Below are positions 12,150 through 24,246 of a DNA stretch of 64,000 bases, piece after piece. The notes beneath the pieces are model-generated. The model saw only the letters and a program-made list of their open reading frames with translations, was not told the DNA's origin and searched no databases. The stretch comes from Sva-07 sp963698565 (GTDB lineage Bacteria > Actinomycetota > Acidimicrobiia > Acidimicrobiales > Ilumatobacteraceae), in contig CAVORH010000037.1 in NCBI GenBank assembly GCA_963698565.1, positions 1 through 64,000 on the forward strand, given 5' to 3'. Every line of letters begins with the position of its first letter. Position 1 is the stretch's first letter. The position numbers were made by a program, and so were the translations under genes.

Positions 12150-13273
12150 CAGCCCATCACCTCTTCGCTCGCGCGCAGCTTGCCCGCCGCGGCGAGCGCG
12201 GGCGGGTACTCGGCGGCGATGTTGCGCTCGAACGCCTCCTCACCCTCGGGGGTCCCGACGGGGAAGTGGCACGCGAACACGTGGTCGGCGGAATCGATCG
12301 ATCGCAATTTCGGCTCCTCGGTGCGGCAGATGTCCTGCGCGTACGCGCAACGCGGCGCGAACTTGCAGCCGGGTGGCGGGTCGATCAGGTTCGGGGGTCG
12401 TCCCGGGATCGCGTTGAGCCGGGTGTGTTTCGCCTGGGTGACCTTGGGAATCGACCAGAGCAGCCCCTGGGTGTACGGATGGCGCATCTCGGAGAAGAGT
12501 TTCGCCGTCGGCGCCTTCTCGGCGACCTTGCCGGCGTACATCACCATGATCTCGTCGGTTCGCCCGGCGACGACGCCGAGGTCATGGGTCACCAGGATCA
12601 TCGCCATCGCCCGGTCGCGCTGCTGCTCGGCGAGCAGGTTGAGGATCTGGTGCTGCACGGTGACGTCGAGCGCCGTGGTGGGCTCGTCGGCGAAGAGCAT
12701 CCGCGGGCCGCAGGCGAGTGCGATGGCGATGCACACACGTTGGCGCATGCCGCCGGACATCTGGTGCGGGTAGTTGTCGAGACGTGTCTCGGCTTCGGGG
12801 ATGTGGACCGACTTGAGCAACGCGATCGCGACCTCGTCGGCCTCCTTGCGGCCCATGTCGAGGTGGTAGCGCACGTGCTCGGTGAGCTGCCGGCCGATCG
12901 TGACCACGGGGTTGAGCGATGTCATCGGGTCCTGGAAGACCATCGCCATCTCGGCGCCCCAGAGGATCTTCTTCTCCTTCGCCGACTTGCCGATCATCTC
13001 GTCGCCCGCGTACAGGACCGAGCCGGTCGTGCTCGCATTGGCGGAGGTGTTGAGGCCCATGATCGAACGCGACAGCACGGTCTTGCCGGAGCCGGACTCG
13101 CCGACCACGCCCAGGGTCTTGCCGCGATCGAGCGAGAACGACACGCCGTCGACCGCCCGCACCGCTCCCGCCGCGACCGCGAACTGCGTCCGCAGATCGT
13201 CGACGACGAGCAGCGGCTCGCCGACGGACTCGCGACGTGCAGGCGTTCGCCCGACCCGGATCTCGTTCTCCAT
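12149..13273 (-). CDS. Oligopeptide-type ABC transporter ATP-binding protein, OppD/DppD-like
   Basis: First gene of the importer operon and ATPase partner of the OppF-like subunit. The 374-residue protein has Walker A GESGSGKTV near 54-62, signature MSGGMRQR, Walker B MLFADEPTTALD and the C-terminal motif PPGCKFAPRCAYAQDICRTEEP. A strong ribosome site (AAAAGGGGAAG) precedes the ATG. TAGTGT on the minus strand at 13328-13333 is a plausible -10, giving a leader of about 50 bases. Confidence 0.95.
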   Translation of the reverse strand: MENEIRVGRTPARRESVGEPLLVVDDLRTQFAVAAGAVRAVDGVSFSLDRGKTLGVVGESGSGKTVLSRSIMGLNTSANASTTGSVLYAGDEMIGKSAKEKKILWGAEMAMVFQDPMTSLNPVVTIGRQLTEHVRYHLDMGRKEADEVAIALLKSVHIPEAETRLDNYPHQMSGGMRQRVCIAIALACGPRMLFADEPTTALDVTVQHQILNLLAEQQRDRAMAMILVTHDLGVVAGRTDEIMVMYAGKVAEKAPTAKLFSEMRHPYTQGLLWSIPKVTQAKHTRLNAIPGRPPNLIDPPPGCKFAPRCAYAQDICRTEEPKLRSIDSADHVFACHFPVGTPEGEEAFERNIAAEYPPALAAAGKLRASEEVMG

Positions 13274-13327
13274 GCTTCCCCTTTTCCTCGGCCGCGCCCA
13301 GAGATGGGCTCGGTAGTGGCCGGCGTC

Positions 13328-13333
13328 ACACTA
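13328..13333 (-). promoter_or_regulatory. Possible -10 (TAGTGT) of the peptide importer operon
   Basis: A TAnnnT hexamer between ahcY and the OppD-like gene, about 55 bases before the ATG, which has a good ribosome site. Confidence 0.35.
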
Positions 13334-13366
13334 GGCGTGCCGAAGGGGGAAGATCGAACCGATCGA

Positions 13367-14860
<1,494 letters not shown>

Positions 14861-14947
14861 GGGGAAAGCCTCCGTGGTTCGGGTAGGTGCGAACCGGGCA
14901 GGGGCCTTCAGGCACCGATCGAATCAGCCCGGCGATTCGGTCCCCAC

Positions 14948-14953
14948 ACTGTA
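14948..14953 (-). promoter_or_regulatory. Likely -10 (TACAGT) of ahcY
   Basis: TACAGT on the minus strand, about 88 bases upstream of the ahcY ATG. The resulting leader contains a GGTGC...GCACC pair that could fold, but no known riboswitch core. Confidence 0.4.
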
Positions 14954-15017
14954 GCGACGTCGAGCCCGCACGCGGCCGACCTCGATGCCGGGCCTGAGCC
15001 GAGTCGATGGGGACGGC

Positions 15018-16424
15018 TCAGTTGGCGAGGACGACGGCGTAGACGTCGAGCAGGTAGTGCAGGGTGCCGTCGTAGTTGAACGCCGCGATCGTGTACGGAT
15101 CGTCACCGACGTTGCCGTAGCGCAGCAGCGACATGTTCGGAACCGATCGACCGGGCGTGACGTTGATGTTCGAGCTGTTCGGCGGCGTCCCGCTCCCTGG
15201 GTACATCGTGAGGTAGGTCGTGACCGCTGCGCCCGCTCGGAGCGGCGCCAGTTCGGTGCCGGTGAGGTTGCCGATCAACGCCGACTGGTTGCCGAGCGGC
15301 GTGCCGTCGAGGCTCACGGACTCGGCGAACGCCCGGAAGCTCCAGTCCTCCTTGGTGGCGAAGCCGAGCGGGGCACTGCCGAACGCCGCCTGACGAGTGT
15401 CGAACACGCGGAACGGCGCGTCGAGCGGAATCACCCGTCCGCCGCGTGAGGTGTCGGAGACCCCGCTCTCGAGGTAGCCGAGGACGTCGACGATCAGGTG
15501 GGTCGCCCCACGGCTGTTGTAGAGCCGGATGCTGCCGTCGGCTCCGACCGGGACGATCGCCATGTTCGCCTTGATCTGCCCGGCGTTGACGTTGGTGACC
15601 GATGTCGCCGGTTCGACGCCGTTCGGCGTGGCCTCGGGCGTGGCCGACACGAACGTCGTCGTGGCCCCCGGAGCATCGTTCACCGCGGTGATGTTGACCA
15701 TCACACCGGTGACGTTCTGCGAGTTCGGCACGAGTCCGTTGGCGCCCCGGATCGGGAGGGTGAGCTGCGCCGACTGCCCGAGTGGCTTCGCGCTCTGCCA
15801 GCTGGCCGGGACCGGGACCGAGCGGGTGTCGAGGACACGCGACGGGCCGACCGGGACGAATCGCCCGCCGGTGTCCGCGGCGTCGGTGTACCCCGACGTG
15901 GAGATCCAGCCGAAGACGTCGATGAGGACGTTCGCGGTGCCGGCACCCGCCGGAGTGACGAGCGTGATCGAGGCCTTGCCGCCGGACCCCACGCCGACGA
16001 TGGCGAGGTTCGGCACGTTCTCACCGGCGTTGAAGTTGACGAGCGAGGAGACACCGGCATCCGATCCGGTCGGCGAGATCGACAGGAAACCCGCCGCCGT
16101 GGGATCGGCGACCGTGACGTTGGCCACCACGGCCAGCACGCTGCCGGCTGCGGCCGGCACGCCCCCGCGACCGAGGAGGTCGACGTCGAACGTCGAACCC
16201 TGTGAGCTCGTCGGACGGGCACCACCGGCGAAGCGAGAGTCGAAGATCCGTGAGGGCGTCACCGGGTGGTACTCGCCGCCCGCACCCAGGGTCGGGGCCT
16301 GCGCCTCGACGGCAGGCCCGCTCGACATCTCGTTCGGGGCCACGGCCACGAGGGCAGCAGCGGCGAGTGCGACCGCAACGAGCGGACGCCAGACGGAGTT
16401 CCGCCTCGATTTCGTGGTGATCAT
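15018..16424 (-). CDS. Exported protein with three tandem beta-rich repeats
   Basis: About 468 residues with a Sec-type signal (RRNSVWRPLVAVALAAAALVAVA) followed by three repeats of roughly 130-150 residues. Each opens with a variant of PSRxxDTR (PSRIFDSR, PSRVLDTR, PFRVFDTR) and closes with a variant of LIDVxGY (VLIDVFGWI, LIVDVLGYL, YLLDVYAVV). Such units occur in secreted actinobacterial surface proteins and are likely beta-sandwich modules; no catalytic residues are apparent. The start at 16424 is chosen over the upstream 16460 because it directly precedes the signal peptide and follows GAAGG. It lies downstream of the Trm112-like gene on the same strand. Function unknown. Confidence 0.8.
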   Translation of the reverse strand: MITTKSRRNSVWRPLVAVALAAAALVAVAPNEMSSGPAVEAQAPTLGAGGEYHPVTPSRIFDSRFAGGARPTSSQGSTFDVDLLGRGGVPAAAGSVLAVVANVTVADPTAAGFLSISPTGSDAGVSSLVNFNAGENVPNLAIVGVGSGGKASITLVTPAGAGTANVLIDVFGWISTSGYTDAADTGGRFVPVGPSRVLDTRSVPVPASWQSAKPLGQSAQLTLPIRGANGLVPNSQNVTGVMVNITAVNDAPGATTTFVSATPEATPNGVEPATSVTNVNAGQIKANMAIVPVGADGSIRLYNSRGATHLIVDVLGYLESGVSDTSRGGRVIPLDAPFRVFDTRQAAFGSAPLGFATKEDWSFRAFAESVSLDGTPLGNQSALIGNLTGTELAPLRAGAAVTTYLTMYPGSGTPPNSSNINVTPGRSVPNMSLLRYGNVGDDPYTIAAFNYDGTLHYLLDVYAVVLAN

Positions 16425-16511
16425 GCCTTCAACCATCCCATTCCGAGCGCCCGGTGCCAAGAGCCCGCAACGACGCCCGACCGCGCCGTCCCCTCTGTAC
16501 GTCGGCCGATG

Positions 16512-16763
16512 CTAACCCGCACTTGAATCGGCATCGAAGGTCATCCCGATCCCGGAGGACTCGACGAGCGCCATCAACCGGTCGTGTTCGGCATCGTCGA
16601 CGGTGGTCGACTCCGGGATCAGCATCACGGGAATGCCGTCGCGGACGTCGTAGCGACGGTGCAACCGCGGGTTGTACAACAGCGACTCTCCCTCGAGGTA
16701 GTAGAGCGGACCCTTGTCCTCCGGACAGGCGAGGATCTCCAGGAGCGCGGGATCGAGTGCCAT
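16512..16763 (-). CDS. Trm112/UPF0434-like small protein
   Basis: An 83-residue protein starting MALDPALLEILACPEDKGPL and containing RRYDVRDGIPVMLIPES, the family's signature ending. Family members are small zinc-ribbon-like proteins; the eukaryotic and archaeal Trm112 activates methyltransferases, while the bacterial role is unclear. Here only one Cys of the expected pair remains (CPED), so zinc binding is doubtful. The ATG at 16763 is preceded by GGAG and lies 14 bases after the phosphomannomutase stop, so the two are cotranscribed. Its separate high-confidence start rules out the longer frame up to 16949. Confidence 0.9.
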   Translation of the reverse strand: MALDPALLEILACPEDKGPLYYLEGESLLYNPRLHRRYDVRDGIPVMLIPESTTVDDAEHDRLMALVESSGIGMTFDADSSAG

Positions 16764-16777
16764 GGTGGTGTCTCCGT

Positions 16778-18136
16778 TCAGTTCGAGTTCGTGATCTGGG
16801 CGAGGAGTTCGGCCACTCCGTCGTCGCAGCCGCTGCGGTCCTGCGCTTCCAGGTTGAGCCGCAACAGCGGCTCGGTGTTGGAGGGGCGGAGGTTGAACCA
16901 CCACGAGCCACAGTCGACCGTGAGGCCATCGAGGCGGTCCTGGTCGCACGACGCGTACGACTCGCTGATGCGTTCGATGACCGCGAGCGCGTCGTCGACC
17001 TCGGTGTTGATCTCGCCGCTCGACACGTACCGCTCGTACGGGGCCCGAACTGCGGACAGCGGCTGCCCGGAGCGACCGACCTCCGCCATCACCATCATCG
17101 AAGCGATCAGGCCGCTGTCGGCGTTGAAGTTCCGGGCGAAGTAGTAGTGCGCCGAGTGCTCACCGCCGAACTCGGCACTGGTGTCGGCCATCACCTGCTT
17201 GATGAACGAGTGCCCGACCTTCGTCCGCACGGGTGTGCCACCGAGTTCGCGCACCACCTCGGGAACCGCCTTCGAGCAGATCAGGTTGTGGAGGATCGTG
17301 GCGCCGGGGTGCTGGCGAAGCGTGGCCGCGGCGAGGATCGCCGTGGTGGTCGAGCCGCTGAGCCCGCTGCCGGTCTCGTCGACGACGAACACGCGGTCGG
17401 CATCGCCGTCGAACGCGAGCCCGAGATCGAATCCACCCGACACGACGCGGGCGCGGAGATCGCGCTGGTTGGCGGGCTGCAACGGGTCGGCGGGATGGTT
17501 CGGGAACGTCCCGTCGAGTTCGCCGTACATCACCTCGAGTTCCACCTGGGGCAGCCGTTCGAAGACGGCCGGCACCACGAGCCCGCCCATGCCGTTGGCG
17601 GTGTCGGCCACCACCTTCATCGGGCCGATGTCGCCGAGGTCGACGAAGCTGACGACGTGGTCGGCGAAGGCACCGAGCAGATCGCGCTCGGTGCGCCGGC
17701 CCGCCGACGCCGCCTGGACCGGGCGATGGCCGGCGAGCACACGGTCGGCGACCTCCTTGACGTCGTCGAGGCCGCTGTCGACACCGATCGGTCGAGCGCC
17801 GGCGAGGCAGAGCTTGACGCCGTTGTATCCGGCGGGGTTGTGAGACGCCGTGAACATCGCGCCGGGCATGTCCAACACACCGGACGCGTAGTACATGAGG
17901 TCGGTGGAGGCCAGACCGATGTCGACGACATCGATGCCCTGTTCCATCACGCCGCGCGAGAACGCGTCGACCAGTTCGGGACCCGACGGACGCATGTCGC
18001 GGGCGATCACCACCTGGTCGGCGGAGACGAACGTGGCGAATCCGACACCGAGGGCGTACGCGACGTCAGCATCGAGCTGGTCGGGCACCGTGCCACGGAT
18101 GTCGTACGCCTTGACGATCTGGTCGAGGACAGACAT
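16778..18136 (-). CDS. Phosphomannomutase/phosphoglucomutase
   Basis: Interconverts hexose 6- and 1-phosphates and would supply mannose-1-phosphate for GDP-mannose. The 452 residues carry the phosphoserine loop FTASHNPAGYNG (catalytic Ser98), the metal loop DGDADR at 243-248, the sugar-binding region GGEHSAHYYF, and the phosphate-binding SNTEP near the C-terminus. It corresponds to the pmmA position in the mycobacterial gene order. TAGCCT 9 bases upstream of the ATG marks a leaderless start. Confidence 0.95.
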   Translation of the reverse strand: MSVLDQIVKAYDIRGTVPDQLDADVAYALGVGFATFVSADQVVIARDMRPSGPELVDAFSRGVMEQGIDVVDIGLASTDLMYYASGVLDMPGAMFTASHNPAGYNGVKLCLAGARPIGVDSGLDDVKEVADRVLAGHRPVQAASAGRRTERDLLGAFADHVVSFVDLGDIGPMKVVADTANGMGGLVVPAVFERLPQVELEVMYGELDGTFPNHPADPLQPANQRDLRARVVSGGFDLGLAFDGDADRVFVVDETGSGLSGSTTTAILAAATLRQHPGATILHNLICSKAVPEVVRELGGTPVRTKVGHSFIKQVMADTSAEFGGEHSAHYYFARNFNADSGLIASMMVMAEVGRSGQPLSAVRAPYERYVSSGEINTEVDDALAVIERISESYASCDQDRLDGLTVDCGSWWFNLRPSNTEPLLRLNLEAQDRSGCDDGVAELLAQITNSN

Positions 18137-18145
18137 GAGCCGTCC

Positions 18146-18151
18146 AGGCTA
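18146..18151 (-). promoter_or_regulatory. -10 element TAGCCT of phosphomannomutase
   Basis: TAGCCT on the minus strand, 9 bases before the ATG at 18136; it overlaps the stop codon of the upstream membrane protein gene. Confidence 0.5.
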
Positions 18152-20938
18152 CCGGTCCGGCGGCCGGGCGACCGGCGGTTCGAGATCGACGGGCTCGATC
18201 GGGCCCGGTCCGTCACGTTCGGGCACCATCACCGGTTCGGCGGGCTCCCACTCGGGTTTCGTCTCCGACTCGGATTCCCGATCGGTCGCCGGCGCGATCG
18301 TGGCACCCGTCCCGTCGTGCACCGGCCGGGCCCACGACGGCCGGTCGCTGTCGTAGCGGACGTCACCGCGACGGCGCCAGTAGAAGCACAGTGCGATCCC
18401 GAAGAACGTCAGACCGTAGAAGAACCAGTCGAGCGGCGTCTTCGAGTAGCTGAGCGTGACCTGGTTGCTCGTCGGGACCACCACCATGAAGTTCGGTGCG
18501 ACTCGATACGGGCCGTCGGCGCCATCGACCTTCCAGGTCGGGAAGTAGCTGACCCGCACCAGGACCGGCACGCCGACCTCGTCGACCTCGAAGCTGATCT
18601 TCTGATCCTCGATCACCACGTCGGACACCACGACGGGATCGAGCGCCACCGGTTCGATCGCCTCCGCGGGCACGACGTAGTCGACACTGCGGCTGCGGTC
18701 ACCGGGCTCACCCACCCGGGCATCGAGATCGACCTCCACGGGAACCCGCTGCCAGTCGGCGGGACCATCGTCGGCCGGGATGGCCGCCCAGTCATCCTGG
18801 CGCTGGAACCAGCTCGTGCCGACTTCGAGGTTGCGTTCACGCTGGTCGCCGCCCCGTTCCTCGACGACGACGGGCTGCACGGTCAGTGCCTCGACGATGC
18901 TCGCTCCCCTCAGTTCGTAGATCTCCCACGGACCGACCACATCGACCAGTTCGAGGTCCGGCTGCTGACGGGCCTCGACCTTCGCCTCCTCGGTGCGGAC
19001 CATCAGGTAGCGCACGCCGAGATCGTGCATGTGCTGGACGCCGACGGTCGCGTCGTTGTTGACGTAGCGGAGCTGTCGTACCGGGTTCGACGAGCTCTCC
19101 GACATCGCCGCTGCCGTGAGGAAGTGGTACGGCGTGGTCCCCGAGGCCTCGAAGAAGAGTCCTTCCATCGAGGCGATGCACCCATCGGTCCAGTGCGGCA
19201 ACAACATCAGTGCCATCGTGGTGCCGTACTCACCGTTGGCGCTGTTGTTCTCCCAGAGGGCACGGCCACACCCCCGCTCGTCGCCGATCTCACCCATGGT
19301 CGTGACGAGTTCGTTGTACTCCGGATACTTCGGCCGGCCCTCGTAACCGAGCATGTTGTAACGAGTCCATCCGTCGGCGACCGCTCTGCCCGACTCGGGG
19401 CCCTTTCGGAACGGCCCCCATGCGTACACCGACGAATCACCATCGGACGCGCGCCCGTCGAACGGCAACGTCTCGTACATCCAACCGAACACGACCAGGC
19501 ACGACAGCGTGATCATCCCGGCCGCCACCGCCCCCTCGTAGGTGGTCAACTCGGTGGACGCCCGGCGGTCCTTGGCAGCGTTGACGATCCAGGTGATCAG
19601 CTCGAGCGCACCGATCACCATCAACAGATACCGGGTGAGATAGACGAACGGCAGCAGCCGAGGGTTCCACAGCAGCCCGATGCCCGGCAGGCTGTCGCGG
19701 GTGAGGTAGACGAGCGCCACGAACGTCAGGCTCGTCAGACCGATCGCCGTGCCGGTGAGGTTGCGCCGGAGCACCATCGCCACGAATCCGATGACGGCGA
19801 GTGCGGTGATGATGAAGTCGAGCGGCGCCGCCAGCGGGAAGAACATGTCCCAGAACGAGTCGTTGGCGCCCTCCGGCCGGAACCCGTACTTCATGTCGGT
19901 CATGAACTCGTGGCCGAACAGGAACGGACCGACCCACCAGGCCGACAACAGCAGCACGGTGACACCCGTCGTGAGTGCATAGACCGCACGACGACGATCG
20001 AGCCACACCAGACAGAGGACCGTCGCACTGACGGCGACGAAGATCAGCACGATCCCGTGCGACACGGCAGCGAGCGACAACACCACCGCGGCCCAGACGC
20101 GGAACCGGCCGGTTCGCAGCCCGTTGGCGAGCAGGCCGAGACCGAGCACTGCGAGCGTCAACGCGATCGAGAACGAGTACTCCCCCGCCATCGTCGACTT
20201 CACGTTGCCGCCGTAGATCGAGAAGCTCTCGTCGAGCAGGAAGCACAGCGACGCCACCGCGAACAGCTCCGGGATCGGGTGACGGAAGTTCGCGAGGCGA
20301 CCGAACGCCCAGCAGGCGAGCGGGAACAGCACGAGCCCCGACACCGCGACGAGCTTGAACGCCACGCCGTAGGGCAGGACGACGTCGAGCGCGACGATCG
20401 CCAGCGCAGGGATCACCATGTAGAAGCGGTACAGCGGGAGCCCGCCGTACCAGTCCATCGTCCACCCGGACAGCTGGAAGTTCGGTAGGAAGTGGTCACG
20501 GAGAAAGGCCGGCGCCCACACGTGGGCGCCCATGTCGCCACCGGTCGGGGTGGTGCGGTCGAACACGAGATCGCTGCTCGGCGACAACGGATTCAGGTGG
20601 ACCACCAGCATCATCACGACCGTCGTGGTCACCAGGATCGTCGAGGTCACCAGGACCTGGACGATGCGCTGATTGGACCACGGCCGTCGCCACCAGGCCA
20701 CCGGGCGGCGGAACACCCGTCGCACCACGCGCGACCCGACTCCTCCGGCTGCCGTCGCCGCCTCGACTCCGGCGTCGTCGTGTTCGCTCGACGAATCGGC
20801 CTCCGGCTCGCCGTCACGATCGACGCCGGGCGCAGCGGTGATCACGGTCCGGTCGAACTCGCGGTCGAACCAGACGCCGAAGTCCTCGTCGCCGGCACCG
20901 TCGCCGGGCACGGCAGGGTCGCGGACGTCGTCACTCAC
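18149..20938 (-). CDS. Large multi-pass membrane protein, GT-C/YfhO-like
   Basis: About 929 residues: an acidic cytoplasmic N-terminus of about 90 residues, some twelve membrane segments between about 95 and 530, a large extracytoplasmic C-terminal region of about 370 residues, a last membrane helix (WFFYGLTFFGIALCFYW), and a Pro/Glu-rich tail. The layout resembles membrane proteins of the YfhO/PTPS-related type, some of which are lipid-linked sugar glycosyltransferases, but I see no diagnostic catalytic motif. The GTG at 20938 is preferred because GGAGG lies 6-7 bases upstream. It lies between the CPBP protease and phosphomannomutase, consistent with, but not proving, a cell-envelope glycan role. 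Confidence 0.75.
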   Translation of the reverse strand: MSDDVRDPAVPGDGAGDEDFGVWFDREFDRTVITAAPGVDRDGEPEADSSSEHDDAGVEAATAAGGVGSRVVRRVFRRPVAWWRRPWSNQRIVQVLVTSTILVTTTVVMMLVVHLNPLSPSSDLVFDRTTPTGGDMGAHVWAPAFLRDHFLPNFQLSGWTMDWYGGLPLYRFYMVIPALAIVALDVVLPYGVAFKLVAVSGLVLFPLACWAFGRLANFRHPIPELFAVASLCFLLDESFSIYGGNVKSTMAGEYSFSIALTLAVLGLGLLANGLRTGRFRVWAAVVLSLAAVSHGIVLIFVAVSATVLCLVWLDRRRAVYALTTGVTVLLLSAWWVGPFLFGHEFMTDMKYGFRPEGANDSFWDMFFPLAAPLDFIITALAVIGFVAMVLRRNLTGTAIGLTSLTFVALVYLTRDSLPGIGLLWNPRLLPFVYLTRYLLMVIGALELITWIVNAAKDRRASTELTTYEGAVAAGMITLSCLVVFGWMYETLPFDGRASDGDSSVYAWGPFRKGPESGRAVADGWTRYNMLGYEGRPKYPEYNELVTTMGEIGDERGCGRALWENNSANGEYGTTMALMLLPHWTDGCIASMEGLFFEASGTTPYHFLTAAAMSESSSNPVRQLRYVNNDATVGVQHMHDLGVRYLMVRTEEAKVEARQQPDLELVDVVGPWEIYELRGASIVEALTVQPVVVEERGGDQRERNLEVGTSWFQRQDDWAAIPADDGPADWQRVPVEVDLDARVGEPGDRSRSVDYVVPAEAIEPVALDPVVVSDVVIEDQKISFEVDEVGVPVLVRVSYFPTWKVDGADGPYRVAPNFMVVVPTSNQVTLSYSKTPLDWFFYGLTFFGIALCFYWRRRGDVRYDSDRPSWARPVHDGTGATIAPATDRESESETKPEWEPAEPVMVPERDGPGPIEPVDLEPPVARPPDR

Positions 20939-21007
20939 CGTCCGTCCTCCGTGGCAGCGCCGCGTGCATGGTCGCCCATCATGGCAAAGCCGACCCGTCC
21001 GCACCCG

Positions 21008-21754
21008 TCACAGTGCCAGCAACAGACCGGTCGCGTTGAAGCCGGCATGGATCATGATCGCCGGTCCGAGTCGACCGCTGCGCAGCGCGGCGAACCCGAA
21101 CACGAGGCCGATCACGAACAGTCCCGGGATCTCGATCGGGCGGAAGTGCGCCACCGCGAAGACGAGCGCGACCAGCACCAGGACCGCACCCTCGTTGAAC
21201 CGGGAGGCGAGCGAGCGCTGGAGGAGCCCTCGGTAGAAGAGTTCCTCGACCACCGGTGCGCCGATCACCACCACGAGGAACAGCACCAACGTCGACGACC
21301 CGCCGGCCCGGTCGACGAGCTCGCGCGCGTTCTCGTTGAGCCGGTCGTCGTTGAACGTTGCCGGCCAGAGTGCCTCGAGTGGGAGGTAGACCAGTCGGAT
21401 CAGTACCAGGTTGCCGAGCACGCCGACACCGAGCCCCAACACGTCGACCCATCGGAACCGCACGCCGTAGTCGGCGACCATGCTCGCCGACCCCGCCCGT
21501 TGCGAGGTCATCCACATCGCGACGAGGTACGTGGTCCACGCCCCCAACAGCGCGATCACGGTGATCGACAACGCCGGGTCGACACTCGAGTCGGAGCCGT
21601 GGAGGACCGCGACGATGATCGAGGCGACGATCTGGGCGACCAGCCACGCCCCGACGAACACGGTCGCCGCCGTCTGCGCGTCGATCGGCCGCGGGGCCGC
21701 AGACGGCAGGAAACCGCCGGGCAGTGAGGCGCCGCTGCGCGCCGAATCGACCAC
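21008..21754 (-). CDS. CPBP-family intramembrane metalloprotease (CAAX protease-like)
   Basis: A 248-residue membrane protein with several hydrophobic helices. The catalytic motifs of the Abi/CPBP family are visible: EELFYRGLL (EExxxR), FAVAHFRP (His-containing motif 2) and ATGLLLAL near the end. Members of this family cleave within or near membranes or act in self-immunity to peptides. The GTG start at 21754 is supported by TAGGGT 6 bases upstream. Confidence 0.88.
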   Translation of the reverse strand: MVDSARSGASLPGGFLPSAAPRPIDAQTAATVFVGAWLVAQIVASIIVAVLHGSDSSVDPALSITVIALLGAWTTYLVAMWMTSQRAGSASMVADYGVRFRWVDVLGLGVGVLGNLVLIRLVYLPLEALWPATFNDDRLNENARELVDRAGGSSTLVLFLVVVIGAPVVEELFYRGLLQRSLASRFNEGAVLVLVALVFAVAHFRPIEIPGLFVIGLVFGFAALRSGRLGPAIMIHAGFNATGLLLAL

Positions 21755-21760
21755 GATGCG

Positions 21761-21766
21761 ACCCTA
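21761..21766 (-). promoter_or_regulatory. -10 element TAGGGT of the CPBP protease gene
   Basis: TAGGGT on the minus strand, 6 bases before the GTG at 21754. Confidence 0.5.
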
Positions 21767-21801
21767 GCGGCGCCCGAGTTCAGACCGCGGTCGGCCCGCG
21801 A

Positions 21802-22047
21802 TCAGACGGCGATCAGCGAGTGGTGACCGAATCGACGGTCGTCGAGCCCCCAGCCGGCCGGCACCGACAGCCGGCCCGCGTGCCGTTCACACAGGTCGTA
21901 GGCGTGCGGGTCGCGTTCGGCCGAGAGATCGTCGAGCCAGACCTGCGATCGACCGTAGTCGTAGGTCAAGGTGACCGCGGCGGACTCGGAACATCCCGTT
22001 CGTGAACACAATCTGCCGTGCGCTCCCGATCTGCCCGCGATGAACAT
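21802..22047 (-). CDS. DUF3499 family protein
   Basis: An 81-residue protein with the DUF3499 pattern: an N-terminal Cys pair (LCSRTGCSESAAVTLTYDYG), then AYDLCERHAGRLSVPAGW, so Cys/His residues could bind a metal. The family is actinobacterial and of unknown function; in mycobacteria it neighbours phosphomannomutase, as here. ATG 22047 is favoured over the upstream frame to 22113 because TAGCGT lies 8 bases before it. Confidence 0.85.
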   Translation of the reverse strand: MFIAGRSGAHGRLCSRTGCSESAAVTLTYDYGRSQVWLDDLSAERDPHAYDLCERHAGRLSVPAGWGLDDRRFGHHSLIAV

Positions 22048-22055
22048 GGTCCAGA

Positions 22056-22061
22056 ACGCTA
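22056..22061 (-). promoter_or_regulatory. -10 element TAGCGT of the DUF3499 gene
   Basis: TAGCGT on the minus strand 8 bases before the ATG; divergent from the ftsH -10 about 70 bases away. Confidence 0.5.
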
Positions 22062-22129
22062 GATCGGACGCTGCGGTCGCTGGTGGATACCCGAACCGCG
22101 CACGACCTGGCATCAGCCGGGAACACGCG

Positions 22130-22135
22130 TAGCAT
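22130..22135 (+). promoter_or_regulatory. -10 element TAGCAT of ftsH
   Basis: TAGCAT ends 7 bases before the ATG at 22143, predicting a leaderless ftsH mRNA. Confidence 0.55.
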
Positions 22136-22142
22136 TGGGCGA

Positions 22143-24107
<1,965 letters not shown>

Positions 24108-24158
24108 GTCCGACCGGCCACGGTCGCGAGGTGGGCATCTCCGGCGTCTGGCCCCGAA

Positions 24159-24201
24159 CTCGTGAACTACCTGCGGACACAGACCGCAGGTAGTTCACGA
24201 G
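24159..24201. terminator. Perfect 18-bp hairpin between convergent ftsH and trx genes
   Basis: Arms CTCGTGAACTACCTGCGG (24159-24176) and its exact complement (24184-24201) flank the loop ACACAGA. It begins about 50 bases after the ftsH stop and ends about 45 bases before the convergent stop, so it may terminate both. There is no U tract, as is common in actinobacteria. Confidence 0.65.
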
Positions 24202-24246
24202 CATGGCGAGAACCTGGTGTTCGGTCGACCATCCGACGACCGGCCG

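Noticed and set aside
13340..13366. GATCGAACCGATCGATC as an ahcY terminator
   Set aside because: The self-complementarity is short and alternative, and GATC-rich runs are common in this DNA.
14861..14950. SAH or SAM riboswitch in the ahcY leader
   Set aside because: The leader has a GGTGC/GCACC pair but none of the conserved core sequences of SAH, SAM-II or SAM-IV aptamers that I could recognise.
16454..20488. 1344-codon plus-strand open frame
   Set aside because: Antisense to Trm112-like, phosphomannomutase and the large membrane protein; composition is shadow-like and it has no promoter or ribosome site.
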